Of a stretch of 64,000 bases of DNA, positions 48,554-57,704 are shown piece after piece. A program made the translations under genes and the position numbers. Origin of the DNA: Porticoccaceae bacterium (GTDB taxonomy: Bacteria > Pseudomonadota > Gammaproteobacteria > Pseudomonadales > Porticoccaceae). The notes beneath the pieces are model-generated. The model did no database searches and was not told where the DNA came from. It worked only from the letters and a program-made list of their open reading frames with translations. The stretch is taken from assembly GCA_021773435.1 (NCBI GenBank), contig JAJFKC010000009.1, forward strand, positions 48,336 to 112,335, in the 5' to 3' direction. How positions within the stretch are numbered: position 1 is the stretch's first letter; every line of letters starts with the position of its first letter.

Positions 48554-49216
48554 ATGGAAAACTTAAATACTCTCACTTTAGCTTTGGTTTTGTCAGGAGG
48601 TTTGTTGTGTTTTCTGGCACTAAAATTATTGTGGAAACGAAGGATATTTAACCATCTATTAATACTTATTGTATGTTTAGTTTTGCTCTGTGGTGGTGCG
48701 TTTAGCATCCTCGCAGGTTTGAACTTTTTGACATACCTGCCTGTTCCTAACAATAATCCTTTAGCAATTTTATATTTTAAACGCGAATATGAAAACCGAT
48801 ATAACCTCCGTATTAAGGACTACAAAGGGGGTGATTATGCTCAAACAATCACCGGAGATTATTGGCAGCTTGAGGCAAGAGTAGTCAGTTTGGATAAGCG
48901 GTTACCCTTGAATATTGAGCCAGTGATTCGGCTCGAACACTTATATGTAATGGAGCGAACCTCCAAAAATGGAACGAAGTTTAAAAGTTCGTCTAAAGCG
49001 CTGCATATTGGCAGCACAATCGACGTAGGGAAACTAATAGAGAGAGTGCCATGGCTCGGTCGAATGATCTCTTTTCGAGCGACACGGACATTGAACACGC
49101 CTCTTGAAGACGTGACAGTTTATACAATCACCTATACTCCCCTGGGGCTAATAGCTAAACGGACTTCGGTATCGGAAAACTCAGGTGATATTTTTGAATT
49201 CAATAAATATGATTAA
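48554..49216 (+). CDS. Membrane protein of unknown function (two TM helices plus soluble domain)
   Basis: A 220-residue protein. TM helices are at about 6-28 and 34-58 (LILIVCLVLLCGGAFSILAG), followed by a soluble domain of about 160 residues, probably periplasmic, rich in beta-strand-like segments. The segment WQLEARVVSLDKRLPLNIEP and the basic-residue pattern have no motif I can assign. I recall related conserved gammaproteobacterial proteins annotated loosely as efflux pumps, which this sequence does not support. It sits just upstream of sohB on the same strand. Confidence 0.78.
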   Translation: MENLNTLTLALVLSGGLLCFLALKLLWKRRIFNHLLILIVCLVLLCGGAFSILAGLNFLTYLPVPNNNPLAILYFKREYENRYNLRIKDYKGGDYAQTITGDYWQLEARVVSLDKRLPLNIEPVIRLEHLYVMERTSKNGTKFKSSSKALHIGSTIDVGKLIERVPWLGRMISFRATRTLNTPLEDVTVYTITYTPLGLIAKRTSVSENSGDIFEFNKYD

Positions 49217-49240
49217 TGTTGGTTCACAGAGGATATTTGT

Positions 49241-50293
49241 TTGGAATTTATAATGAGTTATGGGCTGTTTTTGGCTAAAGTAGTCACCGTACTGGTTGGC
49301 CTGGCGGTAGCCGTTGCCCTCATTGCGGCGAGTTCTAAAGGTAAGACCAAAGACAAAGGCCATTTGGAAGTGGTTTCGTTAAACGAAAAACTCCAACACA
49401 TGGGAGATGTAATCAGCAAGTCCGTTCTTTCTCCTGTAGAGAATAAAACCGCGTTAAAAGAGCAAAAAAAACAGGATAAATTATCGGCTAAATCCGAAAA
49501 GAAGAAATCCAGGAATCCTGACCACGCTGAGCCAGATAAGCGTGTCTATGTGCTGAACTTCCACGGAGATCTACGTGCTTCGGGCGTAGATGCCTTCGGC
49601 CAGGAAATTACTGCCGTTTTAGCTCAGGCAAAATCACATGACGAGGTGGTTGTAAACCTGGAAAGTAGTGGTGGGATGGTGCATAGCTATGGGCTTGCCG
49701 CCAGTCAATTGGATAGAATAAAAAAGCAATCAATACCCTTGACCATTTGCGTCGATAAAGTGGCGGCCAGCGGCGGTTATATGATGGCCTGTGTGGCTGA
49801 TAAAGTTCTGGCAGCACCTTTCGCGATTATCGGATCGATCGGTGTTGTCGCCCAAATTCCAAATATCCACCGACTGCTAAAACGCCACGACGTCGACATT
49901 GAATTAATGACCGCTGGCAAGTACAAACGTACCCTGACCGTGCTGGGTGAAAATACAGAACAGGCACGGGATAAATTTCGTGAAGACCTGGACGATATTC
50001 ATGCTCTGTTCAAAGAATATGTTTCTGAACGTCGGCCAGATGTGGATATTGAACAGATCGCCACTGGTGAAATTTGGTACGGTACTAGAGCCAAAGCCAT
50101 TGGGCTGATTGATGATATTCAAACCAGTGACGAATACCTGACCAACCTGGCTAAAGACTGTGGCGTTTTTAAAATAAAATATATTGAAAAGAAAACGCTG
50201 CCAGAAAAATTGGGTATCGCTGCTGAAGAAAGCGGTGACCGATTAATTTTGCGTTGGCTTAACCGTATTTTAAACCCCCAGCATTATTCTTGA
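49241..50293 (+). CDS. sohB: Signal-peptide-peptidase-like protease SohB (S49 family)
   Basis: Inner-membrane serine peptidase of 350 residues. The TTG at 49241 is preferred to ATG 49253: AGAGGA lies 7 nt upstream, and MEFIMSYGLFLAKVVTVL then aligns from the first residue with E. coli SohB. An N-terminal TM anchor is followed by a charged linker and the S49 domain, with the catalytic Ser in KVAASGGYMMACVADKV, preceded by VNLESSGGMVHSYGLA. Function in vivo is poorly defined; a role in envelope protein turnover is known for the family. Confidence 0.92.
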   Translation: MEFIMSYGLFLAKVVTVLVGLAVAVALIAASSKGKTKDKGHLEVVSLNEKLQHMGDVISKSVLSPVENKTALKEQKKQDKLSAKSEKKKSRNPDHAEPDKRVYVLNFHGDLRASGVDAFGQEITAVLAQAKSHDEVVVNLESSGGMVHSYGLAASQLDRIKKQSIPLTICVDKVAASGGYMMACVADKVLAAPFAIIGSIGVVAQIPNIHRLLKRHDVDIELMTAGKYKRTLTVLGENTEQARDKFREDLDDIHALFKEYVSERRPDVDIEQIATGEIWYGTRAKAIGLIDDIQTSDEYLTNLAKDCGVFKIKYIEKKTLPEKLGIAAEESGDRLILRWLNRILNPQHYS

Positions 50294-50322
50294 AATCATT
50301 CGATTAAAAATAATAAAAAGCA

Positions 50323-51489
50323 TCAATCTCGGCGTAAGTGCTCCTTCACCGCAATGGGATTTGGAAAGCTTAGAACAACGATGTAGCTCGACATTAAAAA
50401 TGTCAAAATAGCAGCGGCCTGTATTAAATGCGATGCCAGATTGCCGATCAAAGATGCACTGGTTGCGACATAAGCAATCAACAGTGAAAACTCGCTGATT
50501 TGCCCCAGGCGGAAGCCGATATCCCAGGCAAAAATATTTTTCTCGCTCTGTTGATGTAATAAAAAGCGAAACACCACCGGTTTTATCACCAGCATGCTGC
50601 CACCCAATAGCAGCGCTGGATAGATCAGTTCAGATAACAGGGCGAGGTTAAACTGGGCACCCAATGAAAAGAAAAACAGGATAAGAAAAAAATCCCGAAG
50701 GGGTTTTAAGCTCAGGGCTATATATTGGGCGATGGGACTGGTTGCGATGGTGATACCGGCAATAAATGCGCCGATTTCACGTGACAGTCCGGCCACTTCT
50801 GCCAACTCGGATATACCAAGACACCAGCCTATTGCGAGCAGGAAGACATATTCGCCCATACGATCAAACCGGGTAAATAGTGGCAGCAATATAAGTCTTA
50901 CCGCGCCGATGCAGAAGCCTATTAACATAGGTAGGGCCAGCACGGCGAGCCCGATTTGCGTAAAGTCTATCTGGCCATCTTGCCCGCTTAGCAAAATAAG
51001 TAATATAAAGATGGCAAGAAAGTCCTGAACCAGCAACATGCCGATCATCATTTCACCGATATGGCGATGGTGCAGTATGGTAGTCGGTAACAACTTGATA
51101 CCGATGATGGTGCTTGAAAACATCATCGCCGCACCGATAATTATGTTTTCAAGTTGGGTAAAACCAAATAGGAAACCAACTCCGTAACCGATTAAAGCGA
51201 ATAATGATGAGCTGATCAGCGTCACCAGGGTGACTTTTTTGAACACGTTAAACAGCGCCTGGGGTTGCATATCCAGGCCTAATAAAAACAGCAGAAAAAT
51301 AATGCCGATACGTGAAATATCAGCAATAAGCTGAACATCTGGCACCAGGCCAAATCCGAACGGTCCGAGCAGGGCACCTAAGACAATATAAGCCACCAGC
51401 ATGGGTTGGCGGCCATACAGGGCGATCGATGCGAAGACGGCCGCACCGGTGAAAATTAAAAAGAAAGAATGGAATACCGCATCATTCAC
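50323..51489 (-). CDS. Cation:proton antiporter (CPA2 family, membrane domain only)
   Basis: An integral membrane protein of 388 residues with about 11-12 TM helices. LGALLGPFGFGLVPDVQL, LLFLLGLDMQPQALF, GAAMMFSSTIIGIKLL and LAEVAGLSREIGAFIAGITIA are characteristic of KefB/KefC/YbaL-type Na+(K+)/H+ exchangers. The NAD-binding RCK/TrkA-N regulatory domain found in KefB, KefC and YbaL is absent. Ion selectivity is unknown. It starts at GTG 51489 and converges with sohB at its 3' end. Confidence 0.88.
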   Translation of the reverse strand: MNDAVFHSFFLIFTGAAVFASIALYGRQPMLVAYIVLGALLGPFGFGLVPDVQLIADISRIGIIFLLFLLGLDMQPQALFNVFKKVTLVTLISSSLFALIGYGVGFLFGFTQLENIIIGAAMMFSSTIIGIKLLPTTILHHRHIGEMMIGMLLVQDFLAIFILLILLSGQDGQIDFTQIGLAVLALPMLIGFCIGAVRLILLPLFTRFDRMGEYVFLLAIGWCLGISELAEVAGLSREIGAFIAGITIATSPIAQYIALSLKPLRDFFLILFFFSLGAQFNLALLSELIYPALLLGGSMLVIKPVVFRFLLHQQSEKNIFAWDIGFRLGQISEFSLLIAYVATSASLIGNLASHLIQAAAILTFLMSSYIVVLSFPNPIAVKEHLRRD

Positions 51490-51638
51490 AGTACGATCTA
51501 CTACGTGGCCTTTTACAAATTGTATTTTGCCTGTTTGGGGCTGGCAATGTACAGGGTTTAACTTAAGGGCGTTGGCTCAAAGGCGCTTGCTGAAGAAGCG
51601 ACTTGACGAAAGACTTCTAGTCCGTCTTACGCACAATA

Positions 51639-52133
51639 TTATGCTCGGCGTCTAAATAGCGGCTCGGCCTGATCTGCACTGGTCTGATAATTGACTGAGA
51701 AGTTATCGAAATACATTTCTGGCTCAAAACTCTGAGAGGAATCATTGAGCAAAAACGTGCTAAATCCGCATCGGGTTAGGAAAAACAACTGATCTGGAAT
51801 AATGTGGCCAAATGCACGTAGGTCGCCCTGATAATTATGCTGTTCGCGAATAAGTCTGGCCAGAGAAAAACCTCGGCCATCCATAAACGTTGGAAAATGA
51901 ATGCCGATACAAGGCCAGGAGGCCAGGTATTCCGCGACGACTTCAGGTTCTTCATCGCTATCAAACCATATGCCCAGCGCATCACGGGAGATGGCGCCGG
52001 GTTCGCTAGCCTGCCAAAACTGTAGTGGTAGCACCTGGTGCGCACCGGTGACAGGGCCACCAAAATCTTTTGGCAGGAATATCCACGGATCGTTTTCGAT
52101 TAACTGGCCGGTTTTATCAAGCAGCTTTTGCAT
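51639..52133 (-). CDS. DUF934 family protein, CysI-associated
   Basis: A 164-residue protein with the DUF934 pattern (GIWFDSDEEPEVVAEYL, ASWPCIGIHFPTFMDGRG, YQGDLRAFGHIIPDQLFFL). The ATG at 52133 is chosen because AAGGAG lies 7 nt upstream. A longer frame to 52235 would overlap cysI by over 100 nt. It overlaps the end of cysI by 17 nt. The family is encoded next to sulfite/nitrite reductases in many proteobacteria and is thought to support sulfite reduction; its biochemical role is not established. Confidence 0.9.
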   Translation of the reverse strand: MQKLLDKTGQLIENDPWIFLPKDFGGPVTGAHQVLPLQFWQASEPGAISRDALGIWFDSDEEPEVVAEYLASWPCIGIHFPTFMDGRGFSLARLIREQHNYQGDLRAFGHIIPDQLFFLTRCGFSTFLLNDSSQSFEPEMYFDNFSVNYQTSADQAEPLFRRRA

Positions 52134-53793
52134 AAATGCACTCCTTAAAGGGTGCGATACCAATGCGCTTTTGTGTATCGATAAATTGCTCGCCGTCGAT
52201 GCGGTGATCAACGTAGGTCTGCAGAATTTTTTCAATCACGCCCGGTACCTCGTTGGCAAAAAAGGAGGGGCCGAGGACATTGCCGAGAGCGGCGTTGCCA
52301 CCAGCTTTGCCACCTAGTTGAATTTGGTAAAATTCCAGGCCTTTTTTATCGACACCGAGCACACCTATATTGCCGACATGGTGATGTCCGCAGGCATTCA
52401 TGCATCCGGAAATATTTAAACTGACATCGCCAATATCATAAAGATAATCCATGTCGTCGAAGCGGCGTTGTAAGGCTTCGGCTATGGGGATCGATTTGGC
52501 GTTGGCCAGCGAACAGAAGTCTCCGCCAGGACAGCAAATCATATCGGTCAGTGTGCCGATATTGGGTGTCGCAAAACCCATGGCTTTTGCGTCTTTCCAC
52601 AAGGCAAACAAGTCTTCCTGCCGGACATCTGACAGCACCACGTTTTGTTGATGGGTGACGCGAACTTCGCCAAAGCTATACCGATCAGCGAGGTCTGCTA
52701 TGGTCTCAAGCTGTTGGTCGGTTACATCCCCTGGGGCTACACCGGTGGGCTTGAGCGACAGGAAAACGCCGCAATAGCCCGCTATTTTATGTTGCCTGAC
52801 ATTACGATCCTGCCAGCGATTAAACGCCACCGGCAGAACTTCAGCTATCGATTGATCAGCGCTCGTGCCAGAACCAACGGTTAAGCCAGGTCTCGGAAGA
52901 TAATCGGGCGCAGAAAAAAATGATCTGGCTCTGGCAATTTCCTGCTCAGTTAATGTGGCAGGGCCGTCTTTTGCATGTTGCCATTCGTCTTCAACTCTTT
53001 GCGCGAAGACTTCCGGCGTCCAGGCTTTAACAAGAATTTTAATGCGTGCTTTGTATTTGTTATCTCGGCGACCGTAACGGTTATATATCCGTAATATTGC
53101 ATCGAGGTAGGTGAGCAAATGTACTGCGGGAAGATACTCTTTAATCACACTGCCAATCACTGGGGTACGACCGAGACCACCGCCAACTAATACCTTAAAG
53201 CCAGTTTCACCCGCACCATTTTTGATGAGCTGGAGGCCGATATCGTGAACCTGCGTAGCGGCGCGGTCGTCATCGGAGCCGGTAATAGCAATCTTGAATT
53301 TGCGTGGCAAAAATGCGAATTCGGGATGCAGGGTGGACCATTGTCGAACAATTTCACACCAGGGACGCGGATCCTCTGTTTCATCGGCGCTGATTCCCGC
53401 AAATTCATCAGAGGTGATATTGCGGATGCAGTTACCGCTACTTTGAATAGCGTGCATTTCGACTTCTGCCAGTTCAGCCAGGATATCCGGGATTTCTTCT
53501 AAACGTGGCCAGTTGAGCTGGATATTTTGGCGAGTCGTAAAGTGCGCATACCCTTTGTCATAAGTGCGTGTGATGTGCGCTAACTTGCGTAGTTGCGCAG
53601 ATGACAACATGCCGTAGGGTATATTGATGCGTAACATTGGTGCCAGGCGTTGAATATATAAACCATTCTGCAGGCGCAATGGCAGGAATTCATCTTCGGC
53701 CAACTCACCCGCGAGGTAGGATTCTGTCTGTCGGCGAAATTGTGCGACACGCTCCTCAAGCAGCGTTTTGTCGTAGTGGTCGTAAATATACAT
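52117..53793 (-). CDS. cysI: Sulfite reductase, hemoprotein (CysI, nitrite/sulfite reductase family)
   Basis: Siroheme/4Fe-4S enzyme reducing sulfite to sulfide in assimilatory sulfur metabolism. It is 558 residues with duplicated ferredoxin-like and siroheme-binding halves (FAHFTTRQNIQLNW-like region here as YAHFTTRQNIQLNW; RVTHQQNVVLSDV). The Cys ligands of the coupled cluster are in MICCPGGDFCSLANAKS and LNISGCMNACGHHHVG. The presence of DUF934 and the absence of a nitrate reductase gene favour sulfite over nitrite, but the family is hard to separate by sequence. Confidence 0.92.
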   Translation of the reverse strand: MYIYDHYDKTLLEERVAQFRRQTESYLAGELAEDEFLPLRLQNGLYIQRLAPMLRINIPYGMLSSAQLRKLAHITRTYDKGYAHFTTRQNIQLNWPRLEEIPDILAELAEVEMHAIQSSGNCIRNITSDEFAGISADETEDPRPWCEIVRQWSTLHPEFAFLPRKFKIAITGSDDDRAATQVHDIGLQLIKNGAGETGFKVLVGGGLGRTPVIGSVIKEYLPAVHLLTYLDAILRIYNRYGRRDNKYKARIKILVKAWTPEVFAQRVEDEWQHAKDGPATLTEQEIARARSFFSAPDYLPRPGLTVGSGTSADQSIAEVLPVAFNRWQDRNVRQHKIAGYCGVFLSLKPTGVAPGDVTDQQLETIADLADRYSFGEVRVTHQQNVVLSDVRQEDLFALWKDAKAMGFATPNIGTLTDMICCPGGDFCSLANAKSIPIAEALQRRFDDMDYLYDIGDVSLNISGCMNACGHHHVGNIGVLGVDKKGLEFYQIQLGGKAGGNAALGNVLGPSFFANEVPGVIEKILQTYVDHRIDGEQFIDTQKRIGIAPFKECIYAKAA

Positions 53794-54136
53794 ATTGTCT
53801 TGTTTACCTTATATAGCTTGCTTATCAAGCTCGATTAATACGGATTTAACTAAATATGGCTTTAATAGGGTTTGTGTATGGGCTCGTTGAATAATGTCTT
53901 GCAGCTGGTTTTGTGCCGCTTTATCTACGTTAGTTATGGCATCCAATTAGCCTGGTTTTACTGGGGTAATTTCTATGAGAGCCTGCGAGACTGTGCATCA
54001 TAGCTTTGCAATGCTGAGAGGGGAAAAACCGTTTATTCATATTGTGGTTTGAATTCGGAATAAGAGGAGACAGTAGATATTCTTGTTGTTAGAATGCGCG
54101 CTTTTTTTAAGAGCGAACTAACAGAGGAGTTGATTA
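53794..54136. promoter_or_regulatory. Divergent spacer between cysI and a small membrane-protein gene
   Basis: A 343-nt gene-free stretch that must hold the leftward cysI promoter and the rightward promoter of the 52-residue protein. A weak candidate for the latter is TTGAAT at 54049-54054 with TAGATA at 54074-54079 (19-nt spacing). No clear CysB site, riboswitch or RNA gene was recognised. Confidence 0.4.
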
Positions 54137-54295
54137 ATGAGTAACGACAATACCAGTCAAGATATCCCTGGTCAGAGCGGGGCTATTGAGGCCAGTGCTA
54201 GCCAGGACAGTGACGGTTTCGCAGACGCGATGGCCGCTCTCGCTGTGGTTGCATTTGCTGTTATTGCAGCCGTCCTGTGGGTGAGCAGCCGGTAG
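54137..54295 (+). CDS. Small single-pass membrane protein (52 residues)
   Basis: The ATG at 54137 is preceded by GAGGAG at a good distance, giving a 52-residue product. A polar N-terminal half rich in Ser, Asp and Gln (MSNDNTSQDIPGQSGAIEAS) is followed by a single TM helix (MAALAVVAFAVIAAVLWVS) and a terminal SSR. The topology is probably N-in or N-out single span. The clean Shine-Dalgarno, sensible composition and gene-free surroundings support it as real. No family name is recognised with certainty. Confidence 0.72.
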   Translation: MSNDNTSQDIPGQSGAIEASASQDSDGFADAMAALAVVAFAVIAAVLWVSSR

Positions 54296-54441
54296 TGCTT
54301 AGCTAGTAGCAGTTAGAAATAAAAATCTCAGGTAGTTTTTCCCTCGATAAAAAGTGTATGTGAATAGCTGACTCAGAATTAGTTTCTGATTAGAGTGCTT
54401 AATCGATGGTTGAATGTGTTTTTCGTTTTGCCAACATTCGG

Positions 54442-55368
54442 TTAAGCGTGAATTTTTTCGACTCGAGGCAACACATAATCTATCAGTTGCCGAGTTTGTT
54501 TGAGCACCTCCGCGTCATTATTGCCCAGGGGTCGCAGAATAAATTTAGGAATGCCCTGATCAACATACTTGCTGATTTGGTCGAGCAATTCATCGGTACC
54601 GACTGCTAGCAAATGATCCAGTTTTGAATCCGGTGCCAGCTTCCCGAATCTGGCCATCTCTCGTTGGCAGACATCATCGCCTCGGGAGCCAAAATAATAG
54701 AAAAATCCTGTGCCGTAGTGGTCGTCATCAATTTGTCTGCCGGTCTCCTTTAAGGCTTCGACAATCGCTTTTTTGGCGATGCCGGCGCGTTTAGGCGATT
54801 CCAGGCCTGCCTGCCAGCCTGTGCCAATGCGAGCAGTGCGGGCAACCGCTGCATCGCTGCTACCGCCCACCCAAAGTGGTAAGGGTTGTTGAATGGGCAG
54901 GGGTGAGATAACGGCATCTTTGTATTGGTAATATTGGCCGTCAAGAGTTACCGACTCTCCTCGCCATAATCGCGCTATAATTTCCAGGGCCTCATCGGTG
55001 CGCTTGCCTCGGCCTTTGGTGTCGCGGCCTGTAGCTTTCCACTCCGGTGCGCGAACGGTGCCAATACCGAAGGCGGGTAATAAACGACCCTTACTCAGAT
55101 AATCGATGGTGGCACATTGTTTGGCCAGTACCAGCGGATCACGCAAAGCAGCGGAAGCCACATTCATGCCAAACTTAATACGTTTGGTGGCACCGGCAAT
55201 GGCGGCCAGCGCGCTTATGCATTCCAGAAAGGGCTCGTCCGAGACCAGGCGATCGGTTTGCCACAGGGAGTCGATGCCGCCTTCTTCGCACAGTTGCACC
55301 CACTGCCAAAAGTTGTCGACATCCTGAAACGGGAAGCGGGCCATGCCCAGTCCTACACCAATAGCCAA
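54442..55368 (-). CDS. LLM-class (luciferase-like) flavin-dependent oxidoreductase
   Basis: A 308-residue TIM-barrel monooxygenase or F420/FMN-dependent oxidoreductase. Features include DNFWQWVQLCEEGGIDSLWQ, LAAIAGATKRIKFGMNV, FGIGTVRAPEWKATG and PLPLWVGGSSDAAVARTARI, typical of the bacterial-luciferase superfamily. Cofactor type (FMN versus F420) cannot be decided from motifs here; no F420-synthesis genes are visible. It is followed upstream by a second family member at 55429-56499, same strand, 60 nt away. Confidence 0.88.
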   Translation of the reverse strand: MAIGVGLGMARFPFQDVDNFWQWVQLCEEGGIDSLWQTDRLVSDEPFLECISALAAIAGATKRIKFGMNVASAALRDPLVLAKQCATIDYLSKGRLLPAFGIGTVRAPEWKATGRDTKGRGKRTDEALEIIARLWRGESVTLDGQYYQYKDAVISPLPIQQPLPLWVGGSSDAAVARTARIGTGWQAGLESPKRAGIAKKAIVEALKETGRQIDDDHYGTGFFYYFGSRGDDVCQREMARFGKLAPDSKLDHLLAVGTDELLDQISKYVDQGIPKFILRPLGNNDAEVLKQTRQLIDYVLPRVEKIHA

Positions 55369-55428
55369 TTTTTACTCCGTCTGTCGTTAATTTGGTATTG
55401 CTTTATACACTATCATTTAGGGCCGTTA

Positions 55429-56499
55429 TCAGGGCGAGAAATATTCCGCTGAAAACGCTTCAAAGGTTGAAGCAATGTCGACTTCGCTGGCGCCAGCCAG
55501 GGGTGAGATGATCTGCGTATCTATCCCGGCGTTCATATCTGCAATCAGTCTGTCCCGACATTCCTCGGCGCTGCCAATCACGGCGATCTCATCGACCATG
55601 GCATCGGTCAGTGCACCACCGGTTTTAGCTCGATCGCGGGCAGCCCAGCCTTCGTTTATGGTTTGCGCGGCCTGCTCAAAGCCCGCCCAGGCCAGGAAGG
55701 CATTGTAAACCGGCGTTGCGTAGTAGGGCGCAAAGGCGGCTCGGAATAAATCCCGTGCTGCGGCCTTGTCGCCAGTAACCAACACCATGGCGCGATTGAC
55801 TATCTCTATATCCTGCCAGTCCTTACCCGCGTTTTGTGCCCCAGCTCGAGCATGCTCAATCATTTTGGCTAGCGCCCGCTGTGGCCATAGGTTGAAAATA
55901 ACACCGTCACCGACCTCGGCGGCCATTTCGATCATTTTTGCACGTAGTGCGGCGATATAAATAGGCGGGGGATTATCGATGGCTGCCTGGCTATAGCCGT
56001 GACTACGTAGTCCATCGAGGTCAAAGTTAGTCTTTTCGCCATTCAAAATTGAGCGAACCATAATGGCAGTATTTTTAACGCGAGTGAGGGGTTTACCGAA
56101 TTCCTGCCCATGCCAGTTTTCCATCATGGTCTGGCTCGATGAACCCAGACCCATGACAAAACGTCCTGGCAATAACTGACTGAGTGTATTGGCCGTGGCG
56201 GCTAAAACTGCCGGTGTGCGGGTAAATACTGGCGTAACGGCCACGCCAATTCGAATGGTGCTGGTATGACTGGCCAGCGCAGCAGCTGTAGTCAGCGCGT
56301 CGGGCGCGCCTGCATCCGCAAACCAGGCATCCGTATAGCCATGCTCTTCGGCCCACTTTACGCGGGCTATGGTATCGCTTACCTGTGGTCCAGCCGGGAG
56401 GGTAACTGCAATTCGCCGTTGTCGGAACTCTCGCTTATTAGCTTGTGGTTTACTAACTTTTGGCTTACTAGACCTGGCACCTGATTTGGTTTGGCTCAT
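55429..56499 (-). CDS. LLM-class flavin-dependent oxidoreductase, second copy
   Basis: A 356-residue luciferase-like protein. The first 28 residues are basic and disordered-looking. The fold then starts with RRIAVTLPAGPQVSDTIARV. AEEHGYTDAWFADAGAPD, IRIGVAVTPVFTRTPAVLA, GRFVMGLGSSS and PPIYIAALRAKMIEMAAEVG are the expected strand/loop signatures. It is only distantly similar to the neighbouring copy, so this is not a recent duplication. The pair probably forms an operon transcribed leftward. Confidence 0.88.
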   Translation of the reverse strand: MSQTKSGARSSKPKVSKPQANKREFRQRRIAVTLPAGPQVSDTIARVKWAEEHGYTDAWFADAGAPDALTTAAALASHTSTIRIGVAVTPVFTRTPAVLAATANTLSQLLPGRFVMGLGSSSQTMMENWHGQEFGKPLTRVKNTAIMVRSILNGEKTNFDLDGLRSHGYSQAAIDNPPPIYIAALRAKMIEMAAEVGDGVIFNLWPQRALAKMIEHARAGAQNAGKDWQDIEIVNRAMVLVTGDKAAARDLFRAAFAPYYATPVYNAFLAWAGFEQAAQTINEGWAARDRAKTGGALTDAMVDEIAVIGSAEECRDRLIADMNAGIDTQIISPLAGASEVDIASTFEAFSAEYFSP

Positions 56500-56606
56500 G
56501 GAATTGCTTCTTACGGGTGATTAGATAGAAGGTTTGTAGTCTGACATTTTGCGACCCTGAGATTCAAGCGTTATGCTAGCGCATAAATAAACAGCAGGTA
56601 TGAACG

Positions 56607-57662
56607 ATGAGCGATGCAGCCACAGATTTAACCGCAGTAAGAGCCGGCCATGAGTTTGATCAAAATGCGCTTGTGAAATTTATGGAAGCCAATGTTGAGG
56701 GCTTTCAGGGGCCGCTGGAGATACTCCAATTTGATGGCGGTCAGAGCAACCCCACCTTTAAACTGGAAGCTGCCTCGGGAGCTTACATACTGCGTAAACA
56801 ACCGCCCGGCGAATTGCTGCCGTCTGCGCATCAGGTGGACCGGGAATATCGCATCATGAAGGCGCTGTGGGATACCGATGTGCCGGTGCCAGAAATGTAC
56901 GCCCTGTGTGAGGATCTCGATGTCATGGGCGTTAAATTTTATATTATGGCCATGGTCGAGGGCCGTATTTACAAGGAAATACTGTTGCCTGGTTGTAGTC
57001 CCGAAGATCGCCGGGAAATGTATCTGGATATGATGCGGGTGATGGCGGCCATGCATGCCGTCGATTACCTGGCTGTGGGCCTCGAGACTTATGGTCGCCC
57101 TGGCAATTACTATGAACGTCAAATTTCCCGTTGGAGTAAGCAATACCAAACCACCAAAACCGCACAACTGGAAAGTATGGATAAGCTGATCGAATGGGTG
57201 CCCGCACACCTGCCTGAATCCAGTGAGGTGAGCATTGCCCATGGTGATTTCCGCATGGCTAATATGGTCTATCACCCCACCGAGCCAAGAATAGTCGCCG
57301 TGCTCGACTGGGAGCTGTCGACCATTGGTCATCCGCTGGCGGATCTCGGCTACAGTTGTATGGAATTCAGTGCCGATTTCTACGGTGAGGTAAGACTGCG
57401 TTCCCCCGAACGGGCGAGTCTGGGTATCCCTTCCCAGGAGGAGATGGTTGCCGAATATTGCCGGGCCTCTGGTCGCGATAAAATCGATAACTGGAAGTTT
57501 TATGTTGCCTACAATTTATTCCGTTCTGCCGCTATCGTTCAGGGCGTATATAAACGCGGTCTGGACGGCAATGCCAGTTCTGAATCGGCGCTGACTTACG
57601 GGGATGAATGCCGCAACCGTGCCGACCGGGCCTGGGAATTAGCCCAGGAAATCGGTGCTTAG
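56607..57662 (+). CDS. APH-family phosphotransferase, ACAD10/11 kinase-domain type
   Basis: A kinase-fold protein of 351 residues in the aminoglycoside-phosphotransferase superfamily. The Brenner motif is SIAHGDFRMANMVYH and the metal-binding Asp is in VAVLDWELSTIGHPLADLGY, both strongly resembling the N-terminal domain of mammalian ACAD11. YILRKQPPGELLPSAH supplies the nucleotide-binding Lys. It is therefore more likely a hydroxyacyl-CoA kinase-type enzyme than a drug-resistance protein. It is divergent from the LLM pair and 42 nt upstream of a VOC gene on the same strand. Confidence 0.88.
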   Translation: MSDAATDLTAVRAGHEFDQNALVKFMEANVEGFQGPLEILQFDGGQSNPTFKLEAASGAYILRKQPPGELLPSAHQVDREYRIMKALWDTDVPVPEMYALCEDLDVMGVKFYIMAMVEGRIYKEILLPGCSPEDRREMYLDMMRVMAAMHAVDYLAVGLETYGRPGNYYERQISRWSKQYQTTKTAQLESMDKLIEWVPAHLPESSEVSIAHGDFRMANMVYHPTEPRIVAVLDWELSTIGHPLADLGYSCMEFSADFYGEVRLRSPERASLGIPSQEEMVAEYCRASGRDKIDNWKFYVAYNLFRSAAIVQGVYKRGLDGNASSESALTYGDECRNRADRAWELAQEIGA

Positions 57663-57704
57663 TCTGATACGCAAACTAGTCAGATAAAAAATTAGGAGAA
57701 GCCC

